DNA from: Paraburkholderia hiiakae
GTDB lineage: Bacteria; Pseudomonadota; Gammaproteobacteria; Burkholderiales; Burkholderiaceae
Assembly: GCF_904848665.1 (NCBI RefSeq)
Contig: NZ_CAJHCQ010000010.1
Span: 62,001-126,000, forward strand
Reading direction: 5' to 3'
DNA length: 64,000 bases
In this document: positions 16,920 through 26,700 of the stretch, piece after piece
How positions within the stretch are numbered: the stretch's first letter is position 1
How the letters are laid out: every line of letters begins with the position of its first letter
The notes under the pieces: generated by a model
The model's database searches: none
What the model was told of the DNA's origin: nothing
Seen by the model: only the letters and a program-made list of their open reading frames with translations
Program-made: the position numbers and the translations under genes

Positions 16920-18163
16920 CACGTCACCTCGATCGATGGTTGGCCGGGGGCGCCGCCCGAGAGGTCGACCGCGGACTGCGCGCCGTCGACGCTCAGCCGC
17001 ACGAGCGTCGCGCCGGGCGTGAGGTCGGTCGGCACGGCTACGCTGATCGTGGCCGTCGTGTACGGCGGTACGGCGGGCTTGGTACGCGGCGCCACCGCAG
17101 CGGCGACTTCGCCGAACAACACGCTCACGTCCTGATCGAAACCGACGGGCGGCGTGACAGTGAGCGTGAGTGGGTTGCCGCGCCCGATCGTCAGCGGCAA
17201 CGGATCGAAGCGCGGAATCAGCATGAACGCGACCGAATTCGATTCGAAGCCCGAGTGCGTTCCGCCACCTTGCGCGCCGAAATCGACGGACTGAATCAGG
17301 TAGACGGGCTGCACGCCCGCAGGCACGGTGTCGGGCACGCTCACCTGCACCTGCGTGCCGGTCGCGCCAGCGAGCGCGTTGGCGTTGACCGCGCCGATCT
17401 GCACGGTGGTCACGCCGGGTTGCCACAGTTGCGAGCCGGTGAGCGTGAGCGTGTCGCCCGCCGCTGCCACTTGCGGCTCGATATCGTCGATGCTCGGGTT
17501 CAGGAACGTCTGCACCTTGAGATTGGCCTGCGCCACCGGCTTGGCCGCCGCAACCTGGCTGGTCTGCTGGATCAGCACGCACGACGCCACATACGCGGCA
17601 CTCGTGCGGTACTTCGCGCCGAACGCGGTCCATAGCCGCGAGATCTCTTCGGTCGAGAGCACCTCGGGCGTGAGCTTCACGAGTTCGAACTGATCGGCGA
17701 GACCCGACGTCGCAATCGCTCGCAACTGCGGCGGCAAGGCATTGGGATCGGGTGGCGTGACGCCCGTGAGCGCTGCGCGCAGCCCGTCGCGCGATAGCTG
17801 CGGCGTGTCGTGGAGCACCTGCATGCCATAGCCGAGCAAGATCTCGGAGTGCAGCTCCTGTGCGCCATAGGCCATCAGCAGATAGTGGAGATCGAGCGCG
17901 AGCGGCGGATTGGAAATGCGGTTGCCGTCGCTGCTGAATGCCGGGTAGCCCATGTTGCGCCACGCGGCGTTCTCGATCACCTGGTAGAGAAACAGGTTGA
18001 GCTGGCTGCGCGCGTCGGCGCCGTCGACGGGCACGCGATCGGGCGGGAGCGCCGTCACGGAGACGTCGCCGACCTGGGCCGCGACTTCGTCGTCGAGCAC
18101 GCCATCGGTGAGCAGGTTCTTGAGCGCCTGCGTGACTGCTGCGACAGCGAGTGCCGTGCTCAT
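16919..18163 (-). CDS. DUF4255 tail-terminator protein (Pvc16/Afp16-like) with IPT/TIG-like C-terminus
   Basis: A 414-aa protein. Residues ~1-200 match the DUF4255/Pvc16 N-terminal family: ALAVAAVTQALKNLLTDGVL, then RSQLNLFLYQVIENAAWRNM and PLALDLHYLLMAYGAQELHS with GYGMQVLHDTP. Afp16 caps the tube/sheath and sets particle length with the ruler. The C-terminal half contains Ig-like units (SIDDIEPQVAAAGDTLTLTG, then RGNPLTLTVTPPVGFDQDVS) resembling IPT/TIG folds, seen in larger members. ATG 18163 overlaps the stop of the upstream proline-rich gene. Confidence 0.9.
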   Translation of the reverse strand: MSTALAVAAVTQALKNLLTDGVLDDEVAAQVGDVSVTALPPDRVPVDGADARSQLNLFLYQVIENAAWRNMGYPAFSSDGNRISNPPLALDLHYLLMAYGAQELHSEILLGYGMQVLHDTPQLSRDGLRAALTGVTPPDPNALPPQLRAIATSGLADQFELVKLTPEVLSTEEISRLWTAFGAKYRTSAAYVASCVLIQQTSQVAAAKPVAQANLKVQTFLNPSIDDIEPQVAAAGDTLTLTGSQLWQPGVTTVQIGAVNANALAGATGTQVQVSVPDTVPAGVQPVYLIQSVDFGAQGGGTHSGFESNSVAFMLIPRFDPLPLTIGRGNPLTLTVTPPVGFDQDVSVLFGEVAAAVAPRTKPAVPPYTTATISVAVPTDLTPGATLVRLSVDGAQSAVDLSGGAPGQPSIEVT

Positions 18164-18801
18164 CGCTTTGCGCTCCTTTGGGCGAGGTAGTCCGCGAGCG
18201 TGAGACGCGGCGTGCTCGCGGCCGTGCGCGACGTGCCGCTCGTCACGCGTGGCGCGGGCGGCGGCGCGACTTCGACGCGGCCAATGTGGATGTCGATCTG
18301 CAATGGGGCAACCGGTGTAGCGGGTGCGGGCGGTGGGCGTGCGCTTTCGGCGTGCCGCGGGTCCGCGCGGGGGACTTCCGGGTCCGTGCGCCTGCGCGGC
18401 ACCGATACGCTCAAACGCTCGATGTTCCGCGCACGCGCTGCCGGTGGATTGGCGGTGCGCTCGTTCGCAATCTGCGCGGGCGGTGTCGCGACGCGCGGGT
18501 CGCGTGGTGCGCGATCACCTTCGTTTTGCCGAAGCGCGAGCGGTGCTCGCGCCATTTCAGACGCCGCGCGATGGGGCGCGACGAGGTCGCTCTGGTCCAT
18601 GTCAACGTCGCCGCGTGGCTGGACGTCGCGCGACGGTTCGACGAATGCGACGTCCTCTTGTTGACGCTTGTGGGGTGGCGTCGCAGGCGTTGTGTCGTTG
18701 TCGATGGCGGGATCGAGATCGGCGCCGGCAAAGTCTCTGTGCGGCCGGATGCGCGCAAGCTCGCCGCGCGCACGCGCCAGCACGCCGCGAATGAAGTTCA
18801 T
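18160..18801 (-). CDS. Proline/arginine-rich eCIS linker protein of unknown function
   Basis: 213 aa from ATG 18801, with GGAGGG just upstream. It begins with a short conserved-looking helix (MNFIRGVLARARGELARIRP), continues as a long low-complexity Pro/Arg/Ala/Asp stretch predicted disordered, and ends with a beta-like segment plus a C-terminal helix (QIDIHIGRVEVAPPPAPRVT, then RLTLADYLAQRS). This head-disorder-tail plan is common among short proteins next to DUF4255 genes in eCIS loci. It might tether parts of the particle or act in assembly. ATGA overlaps with both neighbours support it as coding. No enzymatic motif is seen. Confidence 0.7.
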   Translation of the reverse strand: MNFIRGVLARARGELARIRPHRDFAGADLDPAIDNDTTPATPPHKRQQEDVAFVEPSRDVQPRGDVDMDQSDLVAPHRAASEMARAPLALRQNEGDRAPRDPRVATPPAQIANERTANPPAARARNIERLSVSVPRRRTDPEVPRADPRHAESARPPPAPATPVAPLQIDIHIGRVEVAPPPAPRVTSGTSRTAASTPRLTLADYLAQRSAKR

Positions 18802-19508
18802 GTGCCCTCCGCGCGCGCGAGATAGAAGCTCCGCCGCCATGCGCTCATCGCGAGCACGTCGGCCTCGCGCCAGCCGTAGGCGCGGCACAGTCGCGCGATG
18901 TCGTCGAGCTGGTCTTCGACCCAATGCCGCATGCGCTCGAACACGAAGGCGCCGGCGTCGAGCGGCACGGCATCGGCAGCGCCACACGCGGGGCAGACGA
19001 GATCGAGCGTGAGATTGGCGAGCGGCGCAAGCGCATCGAGCCTGGCCTCGCATTGCGCACGCAAGGCTGCGGGCAGATCGGTTGCGGCGCGTGCTTCGCC
19101 GTTGTAGCGCGCGCTCGTCACGCAGCGGCTAAACAATGCCGCTTCGCTGGCTTCCCCCGCCGGGAAGTCGAGTGCAGCGAGCACGTCGCGCGTATCGGGC
19201 ACGCGCAGGCCGATTTGCCACGCGCCGTCGCGCACCTCGGCGATACCCGTCGGGACAAACTGCAACGCGGCGAGCGGCACGCAGATTTCCATGCGCTCGC
19301 CACATTGCGCGCAGATGGTCTCCGCGTCCAATGCAGCGCCCGCGACGCGCGCTGCAAGGCGCAGTGCGTCGTGTTCGCGCGTGCCGACGTCGAGCGCAAG
19401 CGGATCGTCTGCCCCTTCGCGCAGCACGGCGACGAGTGTGGCTGTGCGCGTCGCCGCCGGCTGCGCGAGTGCTGCCTCCCAGGTGCTCATCAGCGTATCG
19501 AGGTCCAT
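18798..19508 (-). CDS. T4 gp26-like baseplate protein with zinc ribbon
   Basis: A 236-aa protein starting at ATG 19508 (MDLDTLMSTWEAALAQPAAT). Two CxxC pairs are visible, TICAQCGERMEICVPL (~residues 67-80) and LDLVCPACGAADAVPLDAGA (~165-185), suggesting a structural zinc ribbon. The C-terminal region (WVEDQLDDIARLCRAYGWRE then ADVLAMSAWRRSFYLARAEG) matches the T4-type baseplate hub/gp26-like family found with contractile tails. It lies 19 bp after the tube gene. It is probably a baseplate or assembly component; the exact place in the particle is not certain. Confidence 0.75.
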   Translation of the reverse strand: MDLDTLMSTWEAALAQPAATRTATLVAVLREGADDPLALDVGTREHDALRLAARVAGAALDAETICAQCGERMEICVPLAALQFVPTGIAEVRDGAWQIGLRVPDTRDVLAALDFPAGEASEAALFSRCVTSARYNGEARAATDLPAALRAQCEARLDALAPLANLTLDLVCPACGAADAVPLDAGAFVFERMRHWVEDQLDDIARLCRAYGWREADVLAMSAWRRSFYLARAEGT

Positions 19509-19527
19509 GATCCGTGCGCTTGCGCGC

Positions 19528-20055
19528 TCAGTTTGGCGGCAGCGTGAAGCTCGGTTCGGTCGGTTCGATGACCGACGTATCGCGTTCCCAGCCTTCGTTT
19601 TCAAGCTTGATGTGCTGGATCGCGACTGCATTGGCGTTGGCGTCGAGATCGGGCAGCGCCTGATACTCGGACACCCATGCGCGATAGACCTTGTACGCAA
19701 TCGCGAGCTGTCCTGCTTCGTTGTAGACCTCGAGGATCAGGTTCTTGCGGAAGTCCTTGAGCGACACTTCCGCGCCGAGCCCGGCGCCGAGATCCCACAC
19801 TTTGTTCGCCCACTGCTCGAACGCGATGTCGTGCGTGACGCCGCGCTCGAGGGTGAGCGGCTCGTGCTTGGTGCGGCCCGGCGATTTGCGCGGCGTCGAA
19901 GGATCGCCGCCTTCGCGGTGCTCGATCACCTCGGTCGTGCGCTTGAGCGCGCTGCACTTCGACACGCCGGCCACGTAACGGCCATCCCACTTGAGCCTGA
20001 ACTTGAAGTTCTTGTACGGATCGAAGCGTGTCGGGTTGACGGTGAACTGGGCCAT
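19528..20055 (-). CDS. Inner tube protein (T4 gp19-like)
   Basis: 175 aa, typical length for the phage tail tube/gp19 family. Diagnostic stretches are NPTRFDPYKNFKFRLKWDGR, YVAGVSKCSALKRTTEVIEH with EGGDPSTPRKSPGRTK, LTLERGVTHDIAFEQWANKV and AYKVYRAWVSEYQALPDLDA. Hexameric rings of this protein stack into the inner tube that is driven into the target. It lies 10 bp downstream of the sheath gene, the normal sheath-tube order. Only one tube gene is seen here, unlike the several in Afp. Confidence 0.93.
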   Translation of the reverse strand: MAQFTVNPTRFDPYKNFKFRLKWDGRYVAGVSKCSALKRTTEVIEHREGGDPSTPRKSPGRTKHEPLTLERGVTHDIAFEQWANKVWDLGAGLGAEVSLKDFRKNLILEVYNEAGQLAIAYKVYRAWVSEYQALPDLDANANAVAIQHIKLENEGWERDTSVIEPTEPSFTLPPN

Positions 20056-20065
20056 GCGGACTCTC

Positions 20066-21652
20066 CTAGGACGCCTGCGCGATCATCTGCTGGATCTGGA
20101 TCACGACGAACTCGGCCGGATCGAGCGGCGCGAAGCCGACGAGGATGTTGACGATGCCATTGCCAATATCGGTGGGCGTGGTGGTCTCGCTGTCGCATTT
20201 GACGAAGTACGCATCCGCCTGGCTCGTGCCCTGGAACGCACCCTGACGAAAGAGGGTCTGCATGAAGTCGCCGATATTCATGCGAATCTGCGCCCACAGC
20301 GCCGGATCGTTCGGTTCGAACACGACCCATTGCGTGCCTTGATACAGGCTCGATTCGATATAGAACGCGAGGCGGCGCACCGGCAGGTACTTCCACTGGT
20401 CCGCGAACATGTCGGCGCCTCGCAGCGTGCGCGCACCCCACACGACGAGACCCGTCACCGGAAAGTTGCGCAGACAGTTGCCCCCGAGCGGATTGACGAT
20501 CCCGTTGTCCGCGTCGGTGATGAGCGCGGGATTGATGCCGTCGTAGGTGAGCGCGGAGACACCGGAGAGCGACGCATCGATGCCCGCGGGCGCCTTCCAC
20601 ACGCCGCGCTGCGCGTCGGTGCGCGCGTAGATGCCGGCGACTACGCCGCAGGGCGCGAACGATTGCAACTGGTTCTGATAGTTCGGGTCGGCGATCAGGA
20701 GGCGCGGGAAATAGATCGCGGCGTTGTCGGCCGGGGTGATTTTGGCGGCGCTCGTGAGATCGTTTGCCGCTTGCGAACTCGAGGTCCAGCTCGAAGGCCC
20801 ATCGACGATCACGACGGCGCGCCGGGGCGCGCAATACGTGACGGCCGCGTCCCATGTAGTCTTTAGCAGATCGTTTCCGATATCGCGTGTGAAAGGCGGG
20901 ATGCATAGCAGATTGAAGATCTGCGCCTTGTCGAGCAAATAGAGTCCCGTTCCCGCGCCGAGCGCGCTTGCGCCGACCACCTGCTCATCGCTGATGGCAA
21001 CCCCGTCCGAGCCGCTTTTGAAGACGCCGGCGGCCGCGTTGGCCGAGGTCGTGCAATTGGCCGCCGCGAACGGATCGTCGCCGGGGTTGAGGTCGTCGTT
21101 CTTGGGAGGCACGTTGGCGCCGGTGACGATTGCGCGAACCAGCATCGACTGTTGCTGGAGGACGGTCACCACATAGCGCGCATCGGTCGACACGATCGAC
21201 AGGTTGCGCCACATTTCGATGACGCCCGTACCCGCATCCTTCACGAACAGATTGAAGAGATTGGGGTTGGTCGGCGGCGTACCGGTCTGATAATCGATGT
21301 GGAAGCACAGTTGGTCGCCCCACGAACCTTCGTTGGCCGCCGTGAGCGTGAAGGTGGCGGAGAGCACGAACTGGGTCGCGCTCGCGGTGTTGACGACGCG
21401 GCAAATCAGCGCCTGGGTGCCGCCGTTCTGGAAGAAGTGCTGCACCGCATAGCTCACGGTGCTGTCGACCGACAGTCCGCCGTAGTAGCGCGTGAAGTCG
21501 CCATAGCTCTGCACGAGCAGTGGCTGGTCGCTCGGGCCGCGCAGCGTGCGGCCCACGAACGCGGTGATCGACGTGGCGACGCCGGTGATGATGTGCTGCC
21601 CGCTGGGCAGTTCTTCGACGTAGACGCCGGGAGAAGTCAAAGCGACGGGCAT
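20066..21652 (-). CDS. Contractile tail sheath protein
   Basis: A 528-aa sheath subunit. The N-terminus (ALTSPGVYVEELPSGQHIIT, GVATSITAFVGRTLRGPSDQP) is the classic sheath start. The middle carries variable surface domains. The C-terminal conserved part includes GLVVWGARTLRGADMFADQW, KYLPVRRLAFYIESSLYQGT, QWVVFEPNDPALWAQIRMNI and QADAYFVKCDSETTTPTDIG, ending with the strand-exchange arm (LVGFAPLDPAEFVVIQIQQM). Sheath contraction powers injection. It is a single sheath gene, whereas Afp has three. Confidence 0.96.
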   Translation of the reverse strand: MPVALTSPGVYVEELPSGQHIITGVATSITAFVGRTLRGPSDQPLLVQSYGDFTRYYGGLSVDSTVSYAVQHFFQNGGTQALICRVVNTASATQFVLSATFTLTAANEGSWGDQLCFHIDYQTGTPPTNPNLFNLFVKDAGTGVIEMWRNLSIVSTDARYVVTVLQQQSMLVRAIVTGANVPPKNDDLNPGDDPFAAANCTTSANAAAGVFKSGSDGVAISDEQVVGASALGAGTGLYLLDKAQIFNLLCIPPFTRDIGNDLLKTTWDAAVTYCAPRRAVVIVDGPSSWTSSSQAANDLTSAAKITPADNAAIYFPRLLIADPNYQNQLQSFAPCGVVAGIYARTDAQRGVWKAPAGIDASLSGVSALTYDGINPALITDADNGIVNPLGGNCLRNFPVTGLVVWGARTLRGADMFADQWKYLPVRRLAFYIESSLYQGTQWVVFEPNDPALWAQIRMNIGDFMQTLFRQGAFQGTSQADAYFVKCDSETTTPTDIGNGIVNILVGFAPLDPAEFVVIQIQQMIAQAS

Positions 21653-21693
21653 CGTAGTTCCCTCGTTGACGGTTGATGGAGGAAGCGCCCGCT

Positions 21694-22071
21694 TCAGCTT
21701 GCGTTGCGGCCGACGAGCACATGAATCACGATGTCGCCCTCGGTGTCGCCGCCGTAGCTGAAGGCGAGTTGGGCGCTACCGTCGCCGAGCAGCGACACCG
21801 CACCCGAGCCGACGAGCAGCAGGGTGCCGTCGAGCGCGGCGGTGATCGCGCCCGTCTTGTAGGTGAGTTTTGGATCGTGGATCGAAGGCTTGATCATGAG
21901 CAGCGACACGCCGGACCAGTTGCCGGGGCCGACGCTCAACGTGGCGCCCTGGGCCTTCGTCACGGTGACCTGAAGCTTGTCGTAGCCGTCGACGGCGGAG
22001 GTGCCAGCGTGGGACAGTTGGGGTCCGCCCGTCGCGCTCGCGGAAAGATTCCAGTTGAGCTTCTCTGACAT
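21694..22071 (-). CDS. Small beta-rich eCIS-operon protein of unknown function
   Basis: 125 aa from ATG 22071, preceded by GGAGG with a four-base gap, which excludes the longer start. The sequence (MSEKLNWNLSASATGGPQLS, DGYDKLQVTVTKAQGATLSV, GDGSAQLAFSYGGDTEGDIV) is nearly all predicted beta with many Gly/Ser/Thr residues and no membrane segment. It sits 41 bp upstream of the sheath gene in the same operon. No family is recognised. A beta-sandwich surface or minor structural protein is plausible from composition only. Confidence 0.7.
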   Translation of the reverse strand: MSEKLNWNLSASATGGPQLSHAGTSAVDGYDKLQVTVTKAQGATLSVGPGNWSGVSLLMIKPSIHDPKLTYKTGAITAALDGTLLLVGSGAVSLLGDGSAQLAFSYGGDTEGDIVIHVLVGRNAS

Positions 22072-22112
22072 GGTGCCTCCAGCCATATGGGCGCAGTAGT
22101 CGACATTCGGCG

Positions 22113-22370
22113 CTACGGATGCTTGTGCGGCGGCCTCGGCAGCGATCCGGCCGACCAGACCGTATTGCCATCGGGCAAGAGCGTTCTCGTGATCCGGCCT
22201 TCGCTCGCCAATTGCTCCAGCGCGGCTTCTACGAGCGCAAGCGCCACCTCGCGCTCGGGAAGCCACCAGCGCTGGATGCCGCGTGCGCTGTCCGCGGCAG
22301 CGGGGTGCTGCTGCAGATAGTCAACGATGCGCGACTTGATGGATTCGAACGTGGGGTCCGCACTATTCAT
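22113..22370 (-). CDS. First eCIS operon gene: 85-aa winged-helix-like protein
   Basis: 85 aa from ATG 22370. It starts NSADPTFESIKSRIVDYLQQ, has RGIQRWWLPEREVALALVEA (the RGIQRWWLP core is striking), then an ALEQLASEGRITRTLLPDGN turn and strand, resembling a small winged helix (helix, helix, wing: 'LEQL..EGRI.R..LPDG'). Such small proteins occur in eCIS loci. It is the promoter-proximal gene, so it could be a regulator or assembly factor; the sequence cannot decide. Confidence 0.65.
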   Translation of the reverse strand: MNSADPTFESIKSRIVDYLQQHPAAADSARGIQRWWLPEREVALALVEAALEQLASEGRITRTLLPDGNTVWSAGSLPRPPHKHP

Positions 22371-22996
22371 CGCTGCCCGCCTGCGTGATGGCGCGCATCA
22401 CGCAAGCGCCATACCAGTGGCGCGGCGACACAGAACGGCAACGGGAAAGAAGAACGGCGCGGCGATACGCGAAAGCGCAGGCATGGCGAATCCGCCATAT
22501 GGGAAACCCCCGGTGAACACGCGCGAGCGGGGCGAAGCGCGGCACACGGGATGAGGCTTTCGTGCCTCACCCTTGAGGCGAAATCGGGGCCGCCATTCGA
22601 TCGGCGGGATTGAGAAGAACCACACGTGGGACCGTCGTGGCGAATGTGCTTTTCGCTTGCTTGCCGAAGTAGCGCCCCTCCGTACGGTCTGCAACGCGAT
22701 GTACGTGTCTCGCGTTAGCAAACCGTCGGATCGCAGGCACATCCGGAGGAAAGGGAGCAACTGCGGCACGCGAATCAAACACAAAAACGGCATTGCCCGG
22801 CGAAAATTATCGACTATTCTTTCAGTGGGGTTACGCGTGTTCGCGCCGATCGCCGGCCACGCGCGCACGCTCTACCGGCTTTCCAGCCGTCGGCCAGTGG
22901 TCTATCTGGCATATCGATCATTTTGTTTGCAGTCCTTTTTATCTCAACAGGACGCGGTGTGTCTGGACGAGCCGCGCGTGCCAGAAGGTGAACGCG
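22371..22996. other. 626-bp divergent intergenic region between eCIS operon and lysozyme/CHAT operon
   Basis: No convincing gene: frames across it are Arg-rich shadows. It must hold promoters for both directions. A small perfect hairpin, ATGGCG-AATC-CGCCAT, lies at 22483-22498. The stretch around 22780-22960 is less GC-rich than its surroundings. On the plus strand, TTGCCC (22793-22798) and TATTCT (22815-22820) are 16 bp apart, a weak sigma70-like pair about 180 bp before the lysozyme start. AAGGTG precedes ATG 22997. Confidence 0.5.
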
Positions 22997-23752
22997 ATGT
23001 CTTCCTTCGACCAGCTGCTCCTGCAGACCATTCAGACGCCGGGATTGTTGTCTCCCGATGCGACGCTCGACGAGGAGCGCAAGCAGTTCGAGAGCGAACA
23101 TCCAGAACCGCCTTTGCTGGTGCTCGATATCGCGCCGATTTCCGATCGCGCGATCAACATGATCATCGCATTCGAGGTCACGAGCGAAGCAGCGTATAAC
23201 CGGCTCTATCAGCACCCGACCTGGCCAAAGGGCAACTCGGGCGTGACGATCGGCATTGGATACGACATCGGATATACGAGCGCCGCGCAGCTTGCGAAAG
23301 ACTGGACGGCGTCGCTGGGCGCGGCGGCGTTGACGACGCTCACGCCGGCATGCGGCAAAACGGGGCCGGCGGCAAGCCAGATTCTGCCGCAAACAAAATC
23401 CGTGATTGTCCCGTTCCCGGCGGCGGACGCAGTTTTTCGCCAGACCGACGTACCGCGCTACACGTCGCGCACGCTTGGGGCACTACCGGCAGCCGCGGCC
23501 AACCTGAATCCCGACTGCCTCGGCGCTCTGGTTTCGCTCGTGTACAACCGTGGCGCGTCGTTCAACGCCGTCGGCGATCGCTACACCGAAATGCGCGCGA
23601 TCGGCAACGACATCCAGAATCAGAAGTTAGCGGATATTCCCGCCCAGATCCGCTCGATGAAGCGTTTATGGGCCGGAGATCCGAATATGGCCGGCCTCGT
23701 ACAGCGACGTGAGCTGGAGGCCGTGCTGTTCGAAGAGGGGCTTGCCGCGTGA
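22997..23752 (+). CDS. Lysozyme-like (GH24/pesticin-type) protein
   Basis: 251 aa from ATG 22997. The first ~50 residues are a variable lead (SSFDQLLLQTIQTPG). Then IIAFEVTSEAAYNRLYQHPT places Glu60 in the catalytic position of phage-type lysozymes, followed by SGVTIGIGYDIGYTS, equivalent to the 'G..TIG.G.D' loop. LGALVSLVYNRGASFNAVGD and the C-terminal LVQRRELEAVLFEEGL match the helical core ('RR..E..L'). It probably cleaves peptidoglycan. There is no Sec signal, as in holin- or injection-delivered muramidases. It heads an operon of CHAT protease genes divergent from the eCIS operon, so an eCIS effector or envelope-release enzyme is possible. Fold confidence is moderate. Confidence 0.72.
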   Translation: MSSFDQLLLQTIQTPGLLSPDATLDEERKQFESEHPEPPLLVLDIAPISDRAINMIIAFEVTSEAAYNRLYQHPTWPKGNSGVTIGIGYDIGYTSAAQLAKDWTASLGAAALTTLTPACGKTGPAASQILPQTKSVIVPFPAADAVFRQTDVPRYTSRTLGALPAAAANLNPDCLGALVSLVYNRGASFNAVGDRYTEMRAIGNDIQNQKLADIPAQIRSMKRLWAGDPNMAGLVQRRELEAVLFEEGLAA

Positions 23753-23798
23753 GTGCGGTGCGAGGCCCCCGCGCAGGCAGCACGCGAAGGAGACCACG

Positions 23799-26700
23799 AT
23801 GCCGATCCGCAACATTCCCGGTGGCGATATTGAGTACTACCTGATCCTGTTTGACGAGAACGGCCGCGAGCGTGCCGAAGCCGACGGCACGATGCTGAGT
23901 GCGGCGGTAAACGCGCGTCTCGCGGCGGCCGACGATCCGATCACCGACGTCTTCGTCTGCAGCCACGGCTGGCAAGGCGATGTGCCGGCGGCGATCGATC
24001 AGTACGATCGCTGGATTGGCGCGATGGCGCAGTGCCAGGCCGACCTCGCCGCCATGGAGGCGCGCAATCCGGCCTTCAATCCGATGGTGATCGGCGTGCA
24101 TTGGCCGAGCCTGCCGTGGGGCATGGAGACCGTACCCGCGACCGCCGCCAGTATCACGTCGGCTTCCGGTGTGCTGGCACCCACCGATGACGCCTCCAGC
24201 AATGACGCGATCGACACGTTGGCCGGGCAACTGGGCGGCGACGTTGCCGCGCGAGACGCGCTGCAACGCATCTTCGCTTTTGCGGACAAGGCAAGCGACA
24301 CAAACCTGCCGGGCCACGTGCTGGCGGACTTTGAAACGCTGTTCGTCTCTTCGAAACTGCGCACGGGCAGTTCCGCCGGCCGGCCGGGCGCCGATCAGGA
24401 CGGCTTCGACCCGCAGGCGATCGTCGACGCGCTCGCCCCGCCAGCCGGCACGGCGGCGGCGCCGGCCGCGGGCGCGGCGGCGCCGCATGTGCTAGGTATC
24501 GTTAGCGCGATCAAGGATGCAGTGGTCGCGCCGCTGCGGCAGCTCTCGTTCTGGAAGATGAAAGACCGCGCTCGCACTTTCGGCGAGGGCGGCGCGCACG
24601 CGTTGCTCGGCGCGATGCAGAGCGCCAGCGCAACCGCGCGCTTTCATCTGATGGGCCATAGCTTCGGCTGCATCGTCGTGTCGGGCATGATCGCCGGCGA
24701 GAACGCCGCGAGCGCGATTCCCGCGCTGCGCCGGCCCGTCGATTCGCTTTTCCTCGTGCAGGGCGCACTGTCGTTGTGGTCCTTTGCGGCCGATGTGCCG
24801 TTTGCGCCGGGCACTTCAGGGTACTTCTCGCGGATCCTCGATGGCGCGCTGGTTTGCGGACCGCTGCTCACGACGCAGTCGACCTGGGACACCGCAGTCG
24901 GCAAGTTCTATCCACTCGGCGCGGCGGCAAAGGGACAGTTTCTGCTGGGCGCCGATTCGTTTCCGAAGTATGGCGGCGTCGGCGCTTTCGGCATTCAGGG
25001 CGCGCCCGAAACGGTGGCGTTGACGCTCGGTGCGCTCGACACGCGATACGACTTCAGCGACGCGCACGTATTCAACTTCGATGCGAGCGGCGTGATCCGC
25101 AACGGCAACGGGCCGGCCGGTGCGCATAGTGACATTGCGCATCCAGAGGTCGCGCATGCGTTCTGGTCGGCTGCACTCGCGGGAGCATCGGCGACTGCGG
25201 CCGGCACCGCGCACCGCGGCGCGGCTGCCGCCGAGGCCGCCGCGCTGCCGGCAGTGCGTCCGCCTGCGGCCACGCTGCCGTCGCGACGAGGCCTGCTCGA
25301 CATCGAGGAAACGTTGGAGCCTCCCACTGGCGCGGCGAACGTGCAGCGCGGCGGCCTGCTCGATATTGCGGATGCACCGCAAGCCGATATGGCATCGGAT
25401 GACGCCTCGTCGCCAGGCGGCAGCGCGCCGGCCGCTTCGTCACCGCCGACGGAGCCCGCGGCAGCCGCGCCCGGCAGCGCGCCCCCGCTTCCCGCAGCCG
25501 CACGCTGGATCAACGCCGGATTCGAGGACAAAGACCCCGCCGATCCGCTCGTCAAAGGCCAGTGGCATACGCTGGCCTTCGGCGTGGACGTGACCGCACA
25601 TCAAGATGAGCCGGTCAGCGTGCCGTTCACGGAGCGTGGCGTCTTTGGCCCCGGCGACGCCACCGTCGTGCTCACGGTGCAGATCGACACCGACGACTTC
25701 GACCTTTCGGGGAAGACGGGCTTGATGCGCGTACCGCCCACGGGCAAGGGCTACTCGAAGGCGCGTTTCGACATCGCGGCGCGCAAGGACGGCCCGTGCG
25801 CGCTGAAGGCGACGATCCTGAAGGACGGTCAGTTCATCCAGCAGATCGACCTGATCTTCGACGTGGGATCGGCGACGAGCCCGGCCGTGCAGGTTGCCAC
25901 GCGCGGCCGCGGAATCGACGGCCTGGCCGTGCTGCAGCCGCGCGACCTGAGTCTGCAAATTTATCCGGGCGCAGCGGGTGATTACGAGTGTGTGCTGTGC
26001 GGCGCTGTCGCGACGCACGTGCGCTTGCCGGTCAATGCCGCGTTGATCGACGCGTACATCCGCTCCGCCCGCGACAGCCTCATGAAAGTCGTCATGTATC
26101 GGGACGCGGGCGGCAACTATGTGTTCCAGAGCGGCATCGACGTGCCGCAGGACGCGCTCGACAAGGCGTTGCCGATCATGGCGGACGCCGGCGCGCTCCT
26201 CCTGAACACGCTCTTTTATGGCCCGGGCGCCGGCGACGACGTGCGCGCCGTCGGCAATGCGCTACGGCAGCTCGGCACGCGTCCCGATCTGCGGTTGAAG
26301 ATCCAGATCGTGGCGCAGACGCTGCCGGTGCCGTGGCCGCTGCTTTACCTCGGCGACGTGAGCGGGGACGTACCGTACAGCTGGGACAATTTTCTCGGCA
26401 TGCGGCACATCATCGAGCAGATCCCGTTGCAGAATCCGATGGCCGTGACCGAGCCGGAGATCACGAGCACGCCGAGCCTGAACGTGAGCCTGAATTTTCA
26501 CGCGGGCATCGACGCGGCAATGGGCGTCGACGTGGTCGCCTCGCAGCGTGCATTCTGGCAGGCACGCGCGGGCACGACCATCGAAGACCGCGAGAGCGGC
26601 GACGATTTCATCAAGGCGCTGCGTCAGGCACAGACGCCCGATCAGATCCTTTATCTCTATTGCCACGCCGTCTCGAAGGGTTTGACGGATCCCGGCGGTC

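Noticed and set aside
1..22370. Type VI secretion system
   Set aside because: No TssJLM membrane complex, TssBC-type two-part sheath or ClpV; DUF4157, DUF4255 and the AAA+ gene point to eCIS.
1..22370. Ordinary myophage prophage
   Set aside because: No capsid, terminase, portal, integrase or lysis cassette, and the ATPase/DUF4157 pair is eCIS-specific.
22398..22868. Minus-strand ORF upstream of the eCIS operon
   Set aside because: No supporting motif or ribosome site; it covers the divergent promoter region.
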